The notes beneath the pieces were generated by a model. It was not told the DNA's origin, searched no databases, and saw nothing but the letters and a program-made list of their open reading frames with translations. The translations under genes and the position numbers were made by a program. 64,000 nucleotides of DNA from the NCBI RefSeq assembly GCF_039134705.1, contig NZ_CP146256.1:1240001-1304000 (forward strand), read 5' to 3'. Position 1 is the stretch's first letter. Every line of letters begins with the position of its first letter. Of this stretch, positions 1 to 8,557 are shown one piece after another. This stretch comes from Kineothrix sp. IPX-CK (GTDB taxonomy: Bacteria > Bacillota > Clostridia > Lachnospirales > Lachnospiraceae).

Positions 1-1074
1 TGGCTCTTCGACTATGCACTTTATATGGCGGTAAAAAATTCCTTCAAGGGCGTAAGCTGGATAGAATGGGATGAGGATATCAAGCTGCGCAAGGCTTCCG
101 CTATGAAGGCTTATGAGGAGAAATACGCGGAGGAAGTGGAATTCTATGAATTTCAGCAATTCCTTTTCGCGAAGCAGTGGTTTGCATTGAAGGAATATGC
201 CAATAAGAAAAATATAAGTATTGTAGGAGATATTCCTATCTATGTAGCTTTTGACAGTGCGGATACATGGGCTAACCCGGAACTGTTTCAGTTGGATGGC
301 ACTTGTACTCCTATCGGGGTGGCAGGCTGTCCGCCGGACGCTTTTTCCGCTACCGGTCAATTGTGGGGAAACCCTCTCTATGAATGGAAATACCACCAAA
401 AAACAGACTATGAATGGTGGATGCGCCGAATCACCTATTGTTATGTGCTTTATGATGTAGTAAGGATTGACCATTTCAGGGGATTCGACGAATATTATGC
501 CATTCCCTACGGCGATCCGACCGCAGAGTTCGGAGAGTGGAAGAAGGGGCCGGGCTACGACATTTTCAAGGTCATGAAAGCTAAGCTTGGCAACAAATCG
601 GTGATTGCAGAGGATCTGGGCTTCCTTACGCCAAGTGTCATCAAGCTGGTAAATAAGACCGGCTATCCGGGGATGAAGATTTTACAGTTTGCCTTCGATT
701 CGAGAGAGGAAAGCGACTATCTTCCTCATAACTACACGAACAATTCCGTAGTCTATACGGGAACTCACGATAACGATACGACAGTAGGCTGGTATACCAC
801 CTTTAACAGAAGAGATAAGAACTTTGCCAAGCGATATTTAAACATAAAGACGAAAAAGGATATTCATTGGGATTTTATCCGCGCCGCGTTAGCCAGCGTT
901 GCGGACACGGCGATCATTCCGGTTCAGGATTATCTTGGCCTTGGCTCGGAGGCGAGAATCAATACGCCCTCCACCTTGGGGGATAATTGGAAATGGCGGC
1001 TGCTTCCGGGTCAGCTTGACGATGAGCTGGCGGAAAGAATCCGGAAGATAACAAAGCTATACGGAAGAATTTAA
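1..1074 (+). CDS. malQ: 4-alpha-glucanotransferase (amylomaltase), 5'-truncated by the window edge
   Basis: Transfers alpha-1,4-glucan segments between maltodextrins in cytoplasmic maltose/glycogen metabolism (GH77). The frame is open from base 1, so only the C-terminal ~357 residues are present. The GH77 active-site blocks are readable: the nucleophile Asp in RIDHFRGF, the acid/base Glu in IAEDLGFLTP, and the third acidic residue in YTGTHDNDT. The C-terminal block with NTPSTLGDNWKWR is also typical. A LacI-type regulator follows 37 bases downstream on the same strand, as expected if maltodextrin genes are locally controlled. Identification is firm; the missing N-terminus lies left of the window. 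Confidence 0.95.
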   Translation, partial: WLFDYALYMAVKNSFKGVSWIEWDEDIKLRKASAMKAYEEKYAEEVEFYEFQQFLFAKQWFALKEYANKKNISIVGDIPIYVAFDSADTWANPELFQLDGTCTPIGVAGCPPDAFSATGQLWGNPLYEWKYHQKTDYEWWMRRITYCYVLYDVVRIDHFRGFDEYYAIPYGDPTAEFGEWKKGPGYDIFKVMKAKLGNKSVIAEDLGFLTPSVIKLVNKTGYPGMKILQFAFDSREESDYLPHNYTNNSVVYTGTHDNDTTVGWYTTFNRRDKNFAKRYLNIKTKKDIHWDFIRAALASVADTAIIPVQDYLGLGSEARINTPSTLGDNWKWRLLPGQLDDELAERIRKITKLYGRI

Positions 1075-1111
1075 ATGACGGGGATATAGGAAAAATATGG
1101 AGGGATGTATC

Positions 1112-2152
1112 ATGCCTGAAATTACTATTAAGGATATTGCAAAGCAGTGCGGAGTAGGCATCAGTACGGTTTCCAGAGCTATCAATAATCATCCGGACAT
1201 TAATCCCGAGACGAAGAACATGATTATGGATGTGATAAAGGCTACGGGTTTTGTTCCGAATAACAGCGCGAGGAATTTGAAAAGAATCGATGCAAAAAGC
1301 ATTGCGGTGCTCGTAAAGGGTATTACGAATCCGCTTTTTTCCGATATGATCAAGGTAATTGAAGAAGAGACGCAGAAGAAAAAGTATTCTCTCGTACTTA
1401 AGCATGTAGAGTATTACGAGGACGAGGTGGATGTTGCCTTAGAGCTGGTGAAGGAAAAAAGGCTTCGTGGAATCATTTTCCTGGGAGGCTATTTCTTCCA
1501 TTCGCAGGAGAAGATCGAGAACCTTACGGTACCTTACATATTCAGTACTATAGGAACTGCTGTGCCGGAGAATATCAGCAGAGTGTTATATTCCAGCATA
1601 GCGGTGGACGATAGAAAGGAAAGCTATGTCATGACCGCTCATCTTATCGGTCTTGGACATCGGAATGTAGCGATTCTGTCGGCAGAGTCCGAAATTAACA
1701 GTATCGGACAGCTTCGGTTGGAGGGGTACAGGGATGCTCTTTCGGAGGCAGGCATCGCCTTCAATGAGAAACTTGTGCGCCGGGTGGAGGATGACATCGA
1801 GCATTATTCCATGGAAAACGGATATATTACGGCGAAAAAGCTCATCGAATCCGGTGAAAAATTTACCGCAATATTCGCCACCGCGGATATGCTGGCGGTG
1901 GGAGCATGCAGGGCTCTTTTGGAAGCGGGCATGAGAATCCCGGAAGATGTCTCCGTCGCAGGATATGACGGCATAGACGTAGGGAAATATTATAATCCGG
2001 CAATTACTACCATCAAACAGCCGGTTAAGGAGATGGCAAAGACTACCATCAAGCTGCTGTTCGACATCATTGCCGGACGGAAATCCTATGAACACATTGT
2101 ATTTCCGGCAGAGCTGATCGTGCGGGAATCCACTGGACCGGCGAAGGGCTAA
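1112..2152 (+). CDS. LacI/GalR-family transcriptional regulator
   Basis: DNA-binding repressor/activator of sugar metabolism genes. The N-terminal helix-turn-helix reads ITIKDIAKQCGVGISTVSRA (about residues 4-23), followed by a hinge and a periplasmic-binding-protein-like effector domain with the usual late motifs VAGYDGID and TTIKQP. An ATG also exists at 1097, but the Shine-Dalgarno GGAGGG at 1099-1104 lies downstream of it and is well spaced from the ATG at 1112, so the shorter 346-residue product is preferred. It follows malQ directly, so control of maltodextrin genes is a reasonable inference, though the effector cannot be read from sequence. The 3' end overlaps the convergent CYTH gene by 4 bases. 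Confidence 0.9.
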   Translation: MPEITIKDIAKQCGVGISTVSRAINNHPDINPETKNMIMDVIKATGFVPNNSARNLKRIDAKSIAVLVKGITNPLFSDMIKVIEEETQKKKYSLVLKHVEYYEDEVDVALELVKEKRLRGIIFLGGYFFHSQEKIENLTVPYIFSTIGTAVPENISRVLYSSIAVDDRKESYVMTAHLIGLGHRNVAILSAESEINSIGQLRLEGYRDALSEAGIAFNEKLVRRVEDDIEHYSMENGYITAKKLIESGEKFTAIFATADMLAVGACRALLEAGMRIPEDVSVAGYDGIDVGKYYNPAITTIKQPVKEMAKTTIKLLFDIIAGRKSYEHIVFPAELIVRESTGPAKG

Positions 2153-2598
2153 ATCAAGTTGGAATTATGGTATCTATGGTCATAGGTCACATCCTCGCCG
2201 AACCATTCGGGAGGGAGAAAAGACTCCGCTTCCTCCACCGTGGAGAACTCTACTTCGGCAATAACGAGGGGAGCGTGCGGCTCGTCAAAGATGTCCAGCT
2301 CGATGGTAAGTGAAGAACCGCCTGCGGGAATCAAATATCTTCGTTTGGATATCGTATTGCCGTCGCATTTTTCGAGCAGATGATAATAGGATTCTTTGTT
2401 TAAAGGCAGGTTGTATTCCTCTCTTGCAAAGAGTCCTTTTCCTTTATAGGTCAGATAATATTCCTCGTCCTGTTTTCTGATCCGGATGACGGGATCTACG
2501 TTAAGATAAGCCTGCTCTATATGGTGAGACGGATAAGAACTGAGGTTATCGGGCAATTCTTTTATTGTGAACTTTCTTTCGATTTCCATGCCGTTCAT
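2149..2598 (-). CDS. CYTH-domain protein
   Basis: A 149-residue CYTH (CyaB/thiamine-triphosphatase) family protein. The N-terminus carries the signature Glu-x-Glu-x-Lys as EIERKF, and alternating charged strands such as IRIRKQ, YYLTYKG, TIELDIF and VIAEVEF line the triphosphate tunnel typical of the fold. The family hydrolyses or binds triphosphates with divalent metals; the substrate here (inorganic triphosphate, ThTP or other) cannot be assigned. The start at 2598 has an AAGAAAGGA-type SD about 13 bases upstream; an in-frame ATG three codons later (2589) is an alternative. It is a convergent single gene overlapping the LacI stop. Confidence 0.85.
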   Translation of the reverse strand: MNGMEIERKFTIKELPDNLSSYPSHHIEQAYLNVDPVIRIRKQDEEYYLTYKGKGLFAREEYNLPLNKESYYHLLEKCDGNTISKRRYLIPAGGSSLTIELDIFDEPHAPLVIAEVEFSTVEEAESFLPPEWFGEDVTYDHRYHNSNLI

Positions 2599-2672
2599 TA
2601 TGGTGTTTTTTCCTTTCTTAGGGATAGTAATTTTATTATACTATGTCCTGTCTGTAAATGGAAAGCAGCTTA

Positions 2673-2728
2673 TTGACAATTTCTCCGATTTATTCCATAA
2701 TATTTTGTACAGATACCCCTAAGGGTAT
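2673..2728 (+). promoter_or_regulatory. csoR promoter with CsoR-like operator
   Basis: TTGACA at 2673-2678 and CATAAT at 2696-2701 are separated by 17 bases, a good sigma-A promoter. Just downstream, near the expected start of transcription, lies the palindrome ATACCCCTAAGGGTAT (2713-2728), which matches the known form of CsoR/FrmR-family operators. Two further copies of the same palindrome type lie in the ATPase promoter. Autoregulation of the sensor is inferred. Confidence 0.8.
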
Positions 2729-2737
2729 GAGAAAGGT

Positions 2738-2833
2738 ATGGTTATTAGTGTGAAAAATGAATTTTTCACACGCAAATTTGTGCCTGCGGCCCAAAGTTTG
2801 CAGGCTATGAGAGAGGCATGGTTATTAATATGA
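2738..2833 (+). other. Possible 31-codon leader ORF overlapping the csoR start
   Basis: ATG at 2738 opens a 31-codon frame ending with TGA at 2831-2833, across the csoR start region. Its initiation region is an imperfect direct repeat (about 30 bases) of the csoR initiation region 79 bases downstream. A perfect 10-bp hairpin (2748-2757 with 2762-2771, 4-base loop) lies in its 5' part. It may be a translated leader or just the relic of a small duplication. No similarity to a known peptide is recognised. Confidence 0.25.
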
Positions 2834-3105
2834 AACAGTGTATGGATTCCGATAATCTGCATCGGCGCCTGAGCAAGATCGTTGGTCAGGTACAGGCAAT
2901 TGACAGAATGGTGGACGAGGATGTTCCCTGTGAAGACATACTTTCACAAATCAATGCGGCGAAATCTGCTCTCCATAAAGTTGGACAAGTGGTTTTAGAG
3001 GGTCATATTAACCATTGTGTAAAGGATGGAATCGAGCACGGCGATGCCGACAAGACGATAGCGAGTTTTACAAAAGCGGTGGAACGTTTTGCCAATATGA
3101 CTTAA
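2818..3105 (+). CDS. csoR: CsoR/FrmR-family metal-sensing repressor
   Basis: Small all-helical DUF156 repressor that releases DNA on binding metal, usually Cu(I). The Cys-His-Cys ligand set of copper-type CsoR is visible: Cys in EDVPCEDIL and His plus Cys in LEGHINHCV. The core RRLSKIVGQVQAIDRMV is typical. The length of 95 residues is normal. The start may be ATG 2818 or, equally likely, ATG 2830 (91 residues), because the GAGAGAGG element is very close to the first and somewhat far from the second. It is followed by an intrinsic terminator and then a P-type ATPase gene whose promoter holds two matching operators, so it very probably controls that exporter. Confidence 0.9.
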   Translation: MVINMKQCMDSDNLHRRLSKIVGQVQAIDRMVDEDVPCEDILSQINAAKSALHKVGQVVLEGHINHCVKDGIEHGDADKTIASFTKAVERFANMT

Positions 3106-3120
3106 TCGATCGGAGAGAAA

Positions 3121-3150
3121 AACCGGCCCAAGTGAAGGGGCCGGTTTTTT
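3121..3150 (+). terminator. Intrinsic terminator after csoR
   Basis: Stem AACCGGCCC (3121-3129) pairs with GGGCCGGTT (3138-3146), followed by a run of T. It separates csoR from the ATPase transcription unit. Confidence 0.9.
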
Positions 3151-3204
3151 AATGAGTCTAATATAGAAATAATTCACGAAACATGCTGTATGTTTGGTAT
3201 TCTC

Positions 3205-3257
3205 TTGACAATGTATACCCCTATGGGTATAATATGTACCAATACCCCTATAGGTAT
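3205..3257 (+). promoter_or_regulatory. Metal-ATPase promoter with two CsoR-like operators
   Basis: A consensus promoter TTGACA (3205-3210), 17-base spacer, TATAAT (3228-3233). The palindrome ATACCCCTATGGGTAT (3215-3230) fills the spacer and runs into the -10 box, so bound repressor would block RNA polymerase. A second palindrome ATACCCCTATAGGTAT lies at 3242-3257, before the SD of the ATPase gene. The same motif precedes csoR, indicating one metal-responsive regulon. Confidence 0.88.
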
Positions 3258-3282
3258 ATAGCAATATAAGAGGAGGACATAT

Positions 3283-5169
3283 ATGATGAAAAAGATAGAA
3301 GAACTGTTAGAATGGGGAGGCGTAAAAAAGGATATTACATCGTTGATAATTTCCGCCCTTGCGCTATTGGCCAGTCTTTTGGATTTCAACCCGTTTCCCT
3401 TCCCTGTCGTCTGGATTGCCATTATTTTATGCGGCGTACCGATTATTTTAGAGGCACTCTTGGGACTGATAACGGCTTTTGACATAAAGGCGGACGTGCT
3501 TGTTTCCATAGCATTGATCGCATCTATCGTTATCGGAGAGACCTTTGCGGCAGGAGAGGTCGCTTTTATTATGCAGCTGGGTGCGCTGCTGGAGAATCTG
3601 ACTGTAGCGAAGGCGAGAGCGGGAATTGAGAAACTGGTTCGTTTAACACCCAGGACGGCAAGAAAAATAATAGATTGTAAAGAGCAGACCGTTCCGGCAG
3701 AACTGGTACATGTGGGCGACATTCTGCGGGTTCTCCCGGGAGAGACTATTCCGGTGGACGGACGCATCAGGTCCGGACAGACATCGATAAATCAAGCCGT
3801 CATGACAGGGGAATCTCTTCCTGTGGATAAAGGAGCCGGGGACTTTGTATCCAGCGGCACGGTCAATCAGTTCGGTTCTTTTGATATGGAAGCCACAAAG
3901 GTGGGCGAAGACAGCTCCATTCAGCGAATGATACGCCTCGTACAGTCTGCCGCTGCCGGGAAAGCGAAAATTGTAGGCGTTGCGGATCGGTGGGCAACAT
4001 GGATCGTTATAATCGCACTGACCGCGGCGGGCCTTACGTGGCTCATAAGCGGCGAGATCATACGTGCCGTAACGATACTGGTTGTTTTCTGTCCCTGTGC
4101 CCTCGTCCTGGCAACACCCACGGCAATTATGGCGGCGATTGGGAATGCGACAAGGCATGGCTTTCTCGTCCGGGAAGGAGATGCCTTGGAGCGGCTGGCT
4201 GGCGTAGAGCGCATTACTTTCGATAAAACCGGCACTCTCACCTATGGACAGCCTCAGGTAGTGGCGGTCCACAGCTTTAAGGAAGACCTTCCCGAAGAGG
4301 AATTATATCTATGTTCTGCCAGCGCAGAGCAGCACTCCGAGCATCCTTTGGGCAAAGCTGTGGTACGCTCATACAAAAGCACATTTAAGAGGGAACTTTA
4401 TGAGGCGCAGCGATTCCATATGCTTCCGGGCAGGGGAGTGCAGGCTTTGATAGACGGAAGAGAAATCACTGCCGGTAATCCGAAGCTGTTTTCCGAGAAG
4501 CAAATAGGCATCGGAGATAATATGCTAAAAAAAGCGGAAGAATACTTAAATGATGGCTGTACGGTTATATTTGTTGCCATACAGAACGAGACTGCCGGAA
4601 TTATCGCGCTGGCCGATACCTTGAGGCAAGACGCCGTAACGACGATGGCGGAAGTAAAGAAAACAGGCGTTATACCGGTGCTCCTGACCGGAGACAATGA
4701 AAATGCGGCGGGTCATATCGCAAGGCAGCTTCATATCGATGAAGTACATTTTGGCTGCTTGCCGGAAGATAAACTGAAATGGATCGATAGCTATCAGAAA
4801 AACCAAAAGCAGGTTTGCATGATAGGAGACGGAATCAACGACGCTCCTGCCTTGAAAAGGTCCTATGTGGGGATTGCAATGGGTGGAAGCGGCAGCGATA
4901 TTGCGGTGGAAGCGGCCGATATTGCTCTCATAAACGACGAAATCAAGGAGCTTCCTCATCTGCTCAGGCTGTCTAAGCGCATGATGCTTACGATAAAGTG
5001 TAATCTTACCTTTTCTATGGCTCTAAACTTTATCGCCGTCGTCCTTGCAATTGCCGGAATATTGAATCCGGTAGCGGGTGCGCTCGTACATAATGCAGGC
5101 TCCGTTATAGTCATAGTTAACTCTACATTATTGTTAAAGTGGAAGAAAAGAAACGGAATATTATTATAA
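3283..5169 (+). CDS. Heavy-metal-translocating P1B-type ATPase
   Basis: ATP-driven metal efflux pump of the membrane, 628 residues. Readable parts in order: N-terminal membrane helices, the actuator TGES loop (MTGESLPVD), the membrane CPC metal site (about residues 270-272, VVFCPCALVLATPT), the phosphorylation loop DKTGTLT (Asp ~313), the SEHPLGKAV histidine motif, and the hinge GDGINDAPALK. It lacks an N-terminal Cys-x-x-Cys metal-binding domain. The last helix reads LVHNAGSVIVIVNS rather than the Met-x-x-Ser-Ser of classical Cu(I) pumps or the Asp-x-Gly of Zn/Cd pumps, so the metal is uncertain. The CsoR operators in its promoter argue for copper or another soft metal. A strong GAGGAGGA SD precedes ATG 3283. 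Confidence 0.93.
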   Translation: MMKKIEELLEWGGVKKDITSLIISALALLASLLDFNPFPFPVVWIAIILCGVPIILEALLGLITAFDIKADVLVSIALIASIVIGETFAAGEVAFIMQLGALLENLTVAKARAGIEKLVRLTPRTARKIIDCKEQTVPAELVHVGDILRVLPGETIPVDGRIRSGQTSINQAVMTGESLPVDKGAGDFVSSGTVNQFGSFDMEATKVGEDSSIQRMIRLVQSAAAGKAKIVGVADRWATWIVIIALTAAGLTWLISGEIIRAVTILVVFCPCALVLATPTAIMAAIGNATRHGFLVREGDALERLAGVERITFDKTGTLTYGQPQVVAVHSFKEDLPEEELYLCSASAEQHSEHPLGKAVVRSYKSTFKRELYEAQRFHMLPGRGVQALIDGREITAGNPKLFSEKQIGIGDNMLKKAEEYLNDGCTVIFVAIQNETAGIIALADTLRQDAVTTMAEVKKTGVIPVLLTGDNENAAGHIARQLHIDEVHFGCLPEDKLKWIDSYQKNQKQVCMIGDGINDAPALKRSYVGIAMGGSGSDIAVEAADIALINDEIKELPHLLRLSKRMMLTIKCNLTFSMALNFIAVVLAIAGILNPVAGALVHNAGSVIVIVNSTLLLKWKKRNGILL

Positions 5170-6141
5170 TGCAGTTTTCCAATAATTTTTCTTTTGTTCA
5201 CTTGAGAGAGAAGCAGCAAAATCTTGCTTGATTTGCAGAAAATATTCGAAATCCTTTAAGAGCATATAGAGTACTGCTCTGGATTCAAATTCCTGCCGTG
5301 TAGAGGGCAAATCACTCGCCTGAAATTTTTGGAATAACGTCTTGCATTCCAAAAGCAAAGCAGCAGCGTTATTGGTTTCTTCTAAACTTATTCCAATATG
5401 GTCAATAAAATCCGCAATATCTTTTGCTTGTTCAGGGACATGATCCAGTGTCTTAATTTTCTGGTAAATATTCCGGAGTACTTGACATTGCTGCTTTCGC
5501 ATCTGCATGTAATCGATGAAATACTTTGTATCCCTGGTAAGAGTATTATTCATATTATCATAGGCATCCTTCAGGCCTTTTTCAATATGAGATTCGAGAG
5601 TGTGGAAGCATTCGCCGGTATAATCCTCCTTTGATTCTTTTAAAAGATTTTCAGACATTATGGATAATACTGTTCTTAAATCTGACTCTAATACAGTCTG
5701 TGTGTTTCTTATGTGTTTTACCTTATCCGGCATAAAGAGATTAAGAAGTGTTCCGATACCTGCTCCGATGAATAATAAGAGAAATTCGTTCCCAATAAGA
5801 GAAAGCGGCATATGGTAGGAAACTAAATAATGAGTAGCAAGAACTGCATTCATTGCAATAGCGTCCTGTAATTGAAACGTATAACAAACCCATACGAATA
5901 CAAGGAGAAAAAGTCCAAAAGAAATTGCATGATACCCAATTAAGTTAAAAAGACCAAAGGAAAGTAAAGTTGCAATGCAAAAAGCCACAATTCTTTTTAA
6001 AGAAATGTATATGGTCTCTCTGGTGGTATCCTGAATGGTAAGGAGTGTAATAATTCCCGCAGCAGTGCTGTATTCCAGTTTTAACAAGTTTGCTAATATA
6101 ATTGCCAGTGCACCGCCGATTGCTATTTTAAATATTTTCAT
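5164..6141 (-). CDS. Aromatic acid exporter family (DUF939/FUSC-like) membrane protein
   Basis: The N-terminal half (about 150 residues) holds several membrane segments beginning with the typical opening KIAIGGALAIILANLL and a TIQDTTRETI-like loop seen in the Firmicute ArAE_1 family. The C-terminal half is a soluble, helical, charged domain. The family is proposed to export aromatic or other organic acids, but the substrate is unknown. An upstream in-frame ATG would add 19 residues, but AGGAAGG lies well placed before ATG 6141, giving 325 residues. It converges with the metal ATPase, overlapping by 6 bases. Confidence 0.75.
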   Translation of the reverse strand: MKIFKIAIGGALAIILANLLKLEYSTAAGIITLLTIQDTTRETIYISLKRIVAFCIATLLSFGLFNLIGYHAISFGLFLLVFVWVCYTFQLQDAIAMNAVLATHYLVSYHMPLSLIGNEFLLLFIGAGIGTLLNLFMPDKVKHIRNTQTVLESDLRTVLSIMSENLLKESKEDYTGECFHTLESHIEKGLKDAYDNMNNTLTRDTKYFIDYMQMRKQQCQVLRNIYQKIKTLDHVPEQAKDIADFIDHIGISLEETNNAAALLLECKTLFQKFQASDLPSTRQEFESRAVLYMLLKDFEYFLQIKQDFAASLSSEQKKNYWKTAL

Positions 6142-6322
6142 GCAGATCACTTCCTTCCTAAATATAATTATTCTAGTAGATAAGATGCTATTTTGCAATA
6201 TATCCTGTGATTTTGAGAAAAATAGACGACTTTAAAAAAATAGAAAGGAGTGGTAAAATGGATATGGCATAAATATACCAAGTCCGTTTTTGGTAAAATA
6301 AAGCGGGCGGAAAGGAAATGAA

Positions 6323-6874
6323 ATGGATAAAGTATGTGTATTTTTCGCGACGGGATTTGAGGAAATAGAAGCTCTGACTGCAGTGGACCTATTGCGGAGG
6401 GCAGGAATCGGTACGGAGTTGGTTTCCATAACCGGAGAAATGGAAGTGATGGGTTCTCATGGAATCGCTGTAAAGATGGATAAATTATTTGAAGACGTGG
6501 ATTTTAGCGAGGTTACGATGCTCATCCTTCCGGGAGGCGCCGGAACGAAGCATCTGGAGGCGCACATGTCATTGATGAATCAGGTGGATATTTTTTATAA
6601 GGAAGGCAAGGATATTGCCGCAATTTGTGCGGCGCCCAGTATTTTAGGGCACAGAGGCATGCTGAAGGGAAAGAATGCTTGTTCCTTTCCCGACTATGAA
6701 AGCCACCTTGAGGGCGCTAACGTAACGAAAAATCCGGTTGAAATCGCAGATAATATCATAACCTCCAGAGGTATGGGATGTTCCATAGACTTCGGACTTG
6801 CCATAGTGAAAAAGCTGCGGGGAGAAGATACGGCAAAGGCGCTCGCGGATAAAATAGTTTACGGACATTATTAA
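6323..6874 (+). CDS. DJ-1/PfpI family protein
   Basis: A 183-residue DJ-1 superfamily protein. The nucleophile-elbow cysteine is in AAICAAPSIL (about residue 101), an N-terminal FATGFEEIEA supplies the conserved Glu, and LILPGGAGT and TSRGMGCSIDFGL are characteristic. The family includes YajL/ThiJ-type glyoxalase or deglycase and chaperone-like proteins; the exact reaction is not resolved. It is followed 26 bases later by a CBS-domain gene on the same strand. Confidence 0.9.
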   Translation: MDKVCVFFATGFEEIEALTAVDLLRRAGIGTELVSITGEMEVMGSHGIAVKMDKLFEDVDFSEVTMLILPGGAGTKHLEAHMSLMNQVDIFYKEGKDIAAICAAPSILGHRGMLKGKNACSFPDYESHLEGANVTKNPVEIADNIITSRGMGCSIDFGLAIVKKLRGEDTAKALADKIVYGHY

Positions 6875-6900
6875 CAGATACGGCTTCTGGAGAAAAATTT

Positions 6901-7314
6901 ATGAATATATTATTTTTTTTGACACCCAAGAAAGAGGTCGCTTATATTTATGATGATGATACTCTCCGTCAGACATTAGAAAAGATGGAGCATCACAGAT
7001 ATACCGCGATACCGGTTATCGACCATATGAACGGGAAATACATAGGAACGATAACGGAGGGGGACTTGCTTTGGGATATGAAGGAGCGGTATGATCTGAC
7101 TCTCAAAGAGGCAGAGGATGTCCCCATTCATTCCATAAAGAGAAAGAGGGATAATGAGCCGGTGGAAGCGGATGCCGATATCGAAGACCTTATAAGCAAG
7201 GTCATGAACCAGAACTTCGTGCCGGTCATCGATGGTAGCCAGTGTTTCATCGGAATTATTACAAGAAAAGATGTAATACAGTACTTGACGGAAAAGTGCG
7301 GATTAAATAAATAA
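6901..7314 (+). CDS. CBS-pair domain protein
   Basis: A 137-residue protein made almost wholly of two CBS motifs: the first around TAIPVIDHMNGKYIGTITEGDLL, split by a charged linker, the second around FVPVIDGSQCFIGIITRKDVI. CBS pairs bind adenine nucleotides and regulate partner proteins. No catalytic domain is attached, so it is a stand-alone sensor of unknown partner. It lies between the DJ-1 and aldolase genes with short gaps, suggesting co-transcription. Confidence 0.88.
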   Translation: MNILFFLTPKKEVAYIYDDDTLRQTLEKMEHHRYTAIPVIDHMNGKYIGTITEGDLLWDMKERYDLTLKEAEDVPIHSIKRKRDNEPVEADADIEDLISKVMNQNFVPVIDGSQCFIGIITRKDVIQYLTEKCGLNK

Positions 7315-7338
7315 TCATAGGAAGAAGGAAAAAAGGTA

Positions 7339-8364
7339 ATGCTTCATTTTGACAGCGATTATATGGAAGGCGCGCATCCGGCGATCATGGAGAGGCTTAT
7401 GGACACCAATATGGAACAGACGTCTGGCTATGGAACGGATGAATATTGTGATAGTGCGAAGAAAAAGATAAAAAGAGCCTGCAATGCTCCGGAAGCGGAA
7501 GTTTTTTTCCTTATGGGAGGAACTCAGACCAACAGGGTGGCAATTGATGGGATATTGCGGGTTTACGAAGGAGTTCTGGCTGCCGAATGCGGACATATCA
7601 GTGTTCATGAATCCGGGGCGATAGAAGCGGGCGGCCATAAAGTGCTGACGCTGCCGCATGAGAAGGGTAAGCTTAAGGCGAAGACGGTGGAGGATTATCT
7701 GGAGCAGTTTTATCAGGATGCGAACTGGCCTCATATGGTGATACCGGGAATGCTGTATGTGACTCATCCCACAGAATACGGAGCTATTTATACGAAGGCG
7801 GAGTTGGAAGGATTACATGAGGTCTGCCAAAAATATAATATTCCAATGTATATCGACGGCGCAAGGTTAGGCTACGGACTGGCGGCGGAGAATACGGATG
7901 TGACGCTTAGTGATATCGCAGAGTGCTGCGAAGCATTTTATATCGGAGGCACAAAGGTGGGAGCTCTCTTCGGAGAGGCGCTGGTATTCACTAAGCCGAA
8001 GCTGGTTTCCCATTTTTTCACCACTATTAAGCAGCATGGCGGGCTGCTGGCTAAGGGAAGACTTCTGGGGCTGCAGTTCGATACTCTTTTCTCGGATGAT
8101 TTGTATATAAAGATTTCCCGCAATGCCATCGAAAAGGCCCTCGAATTGAAGGCGGGGCTTAAGGAAAAAGGCTATGAACTGTTCTTCGAGTCGCCTACCA
8201 ACCAGCAGTTTCTTATTATGGAAAATAAAAAAATTGAAGAATTAAAGGAAAAAGTATCCTTCGGCTTCTGGGAAGTTTATGACGAAAAGCATACGGTAGT
8301 CCGCATCGCCACGGGTTGGGCGACGGAAAGTACGGATATCAGGGCTCTGTTAAAATTACTATAA
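7339..8364 (+). CDS. Low-specificity L-threonine aldolase-like PLP enzyme (beta-eliminating lyase family)
   Basis: A 341-residue fold-type I PLP enzyme. Signs are the glycine-rich phosphate loop FLMGGTQTN, the HESGAIEAGGHK block, the cofactor Asp in MYIDGARLGYGL, and the Schiff-base Lys in YIGGTKVGALFGEALVF. These match L-threonine/allo-threonine aldolases (LtaE), which cleave beta-hydroxy amino acids to glycine and an aldehyde. Substrate specificity cannot be read. It is the last gene of the co-directional set starting at 6323. Confidence 0.85.
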   Translation: MLHFDSDYMEGAHPAIMERLMDTNMEQTSGYGTDEYCDSAKKKIKRACNAPEAEVFFLMGGTQTNRVAIDGILRVYEGVLAAECGHISVHESGAIEAGGHKVLTLPHEKGKLKAKTVEDYLEQFYQDANWPHMVIPGMLYVTHPTEYGAIYTKAELEGLHEVCQKYNIPMYIDGARLGYGLAAENTDVTLSDIAECCEAFYIGGTKVGALFGEALVFTKPKLVSHFFTTIKQHGGLLAKGRLLGLQFDTLFSDDLYIKISRNAIEKALELKAGLKEKGYELFFESPTNQQFLIMENKKIEELKEKVSFGFWEVYDEKHTVVRIATGWATESTDIRALLKLL

Positions 8365-8472
8365 ATAATTGAATTATTTTACCAAAACTTACCTTCATAA
8401 TTAATTCATCTTCGTAAATACTAACATCAAGATAAGTAATTAAGTTCGTGCTTGGTTCAGATACGGAAACGC

Positions 8473-8512
8473 ATTTGAGATAAGCAGTGAACAGAGGTTG
8501 CTTATCTCAAAT
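8473..8512. repeat. Perfect 14-bp inverted repeat upstream of the SASP gene
   Basis: ATTTGAGATAAGCA (8473-8486) is exactly complementary to 8499-8512 across a 12-base loop. No T-run follows, so it is a poor terminator for the upstream gene. It lies 45 bases before the SASP start and could form a 5'-UTR stem or serve as a protein-binding palindrome. Confidence 0.6.
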
Positions 8513-8557
8513 ATAGATAGCGGAAAGCTAGAAACAGTAAAGTGGAGGTGAATTAAG

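Noticed and set aside
6241..6322. A very short ORF with an SD before the DJ-1 gene
   Set aside because: ATG GAT ATG GCA TAA encodes only four residues and has no features that set it apart from chance.
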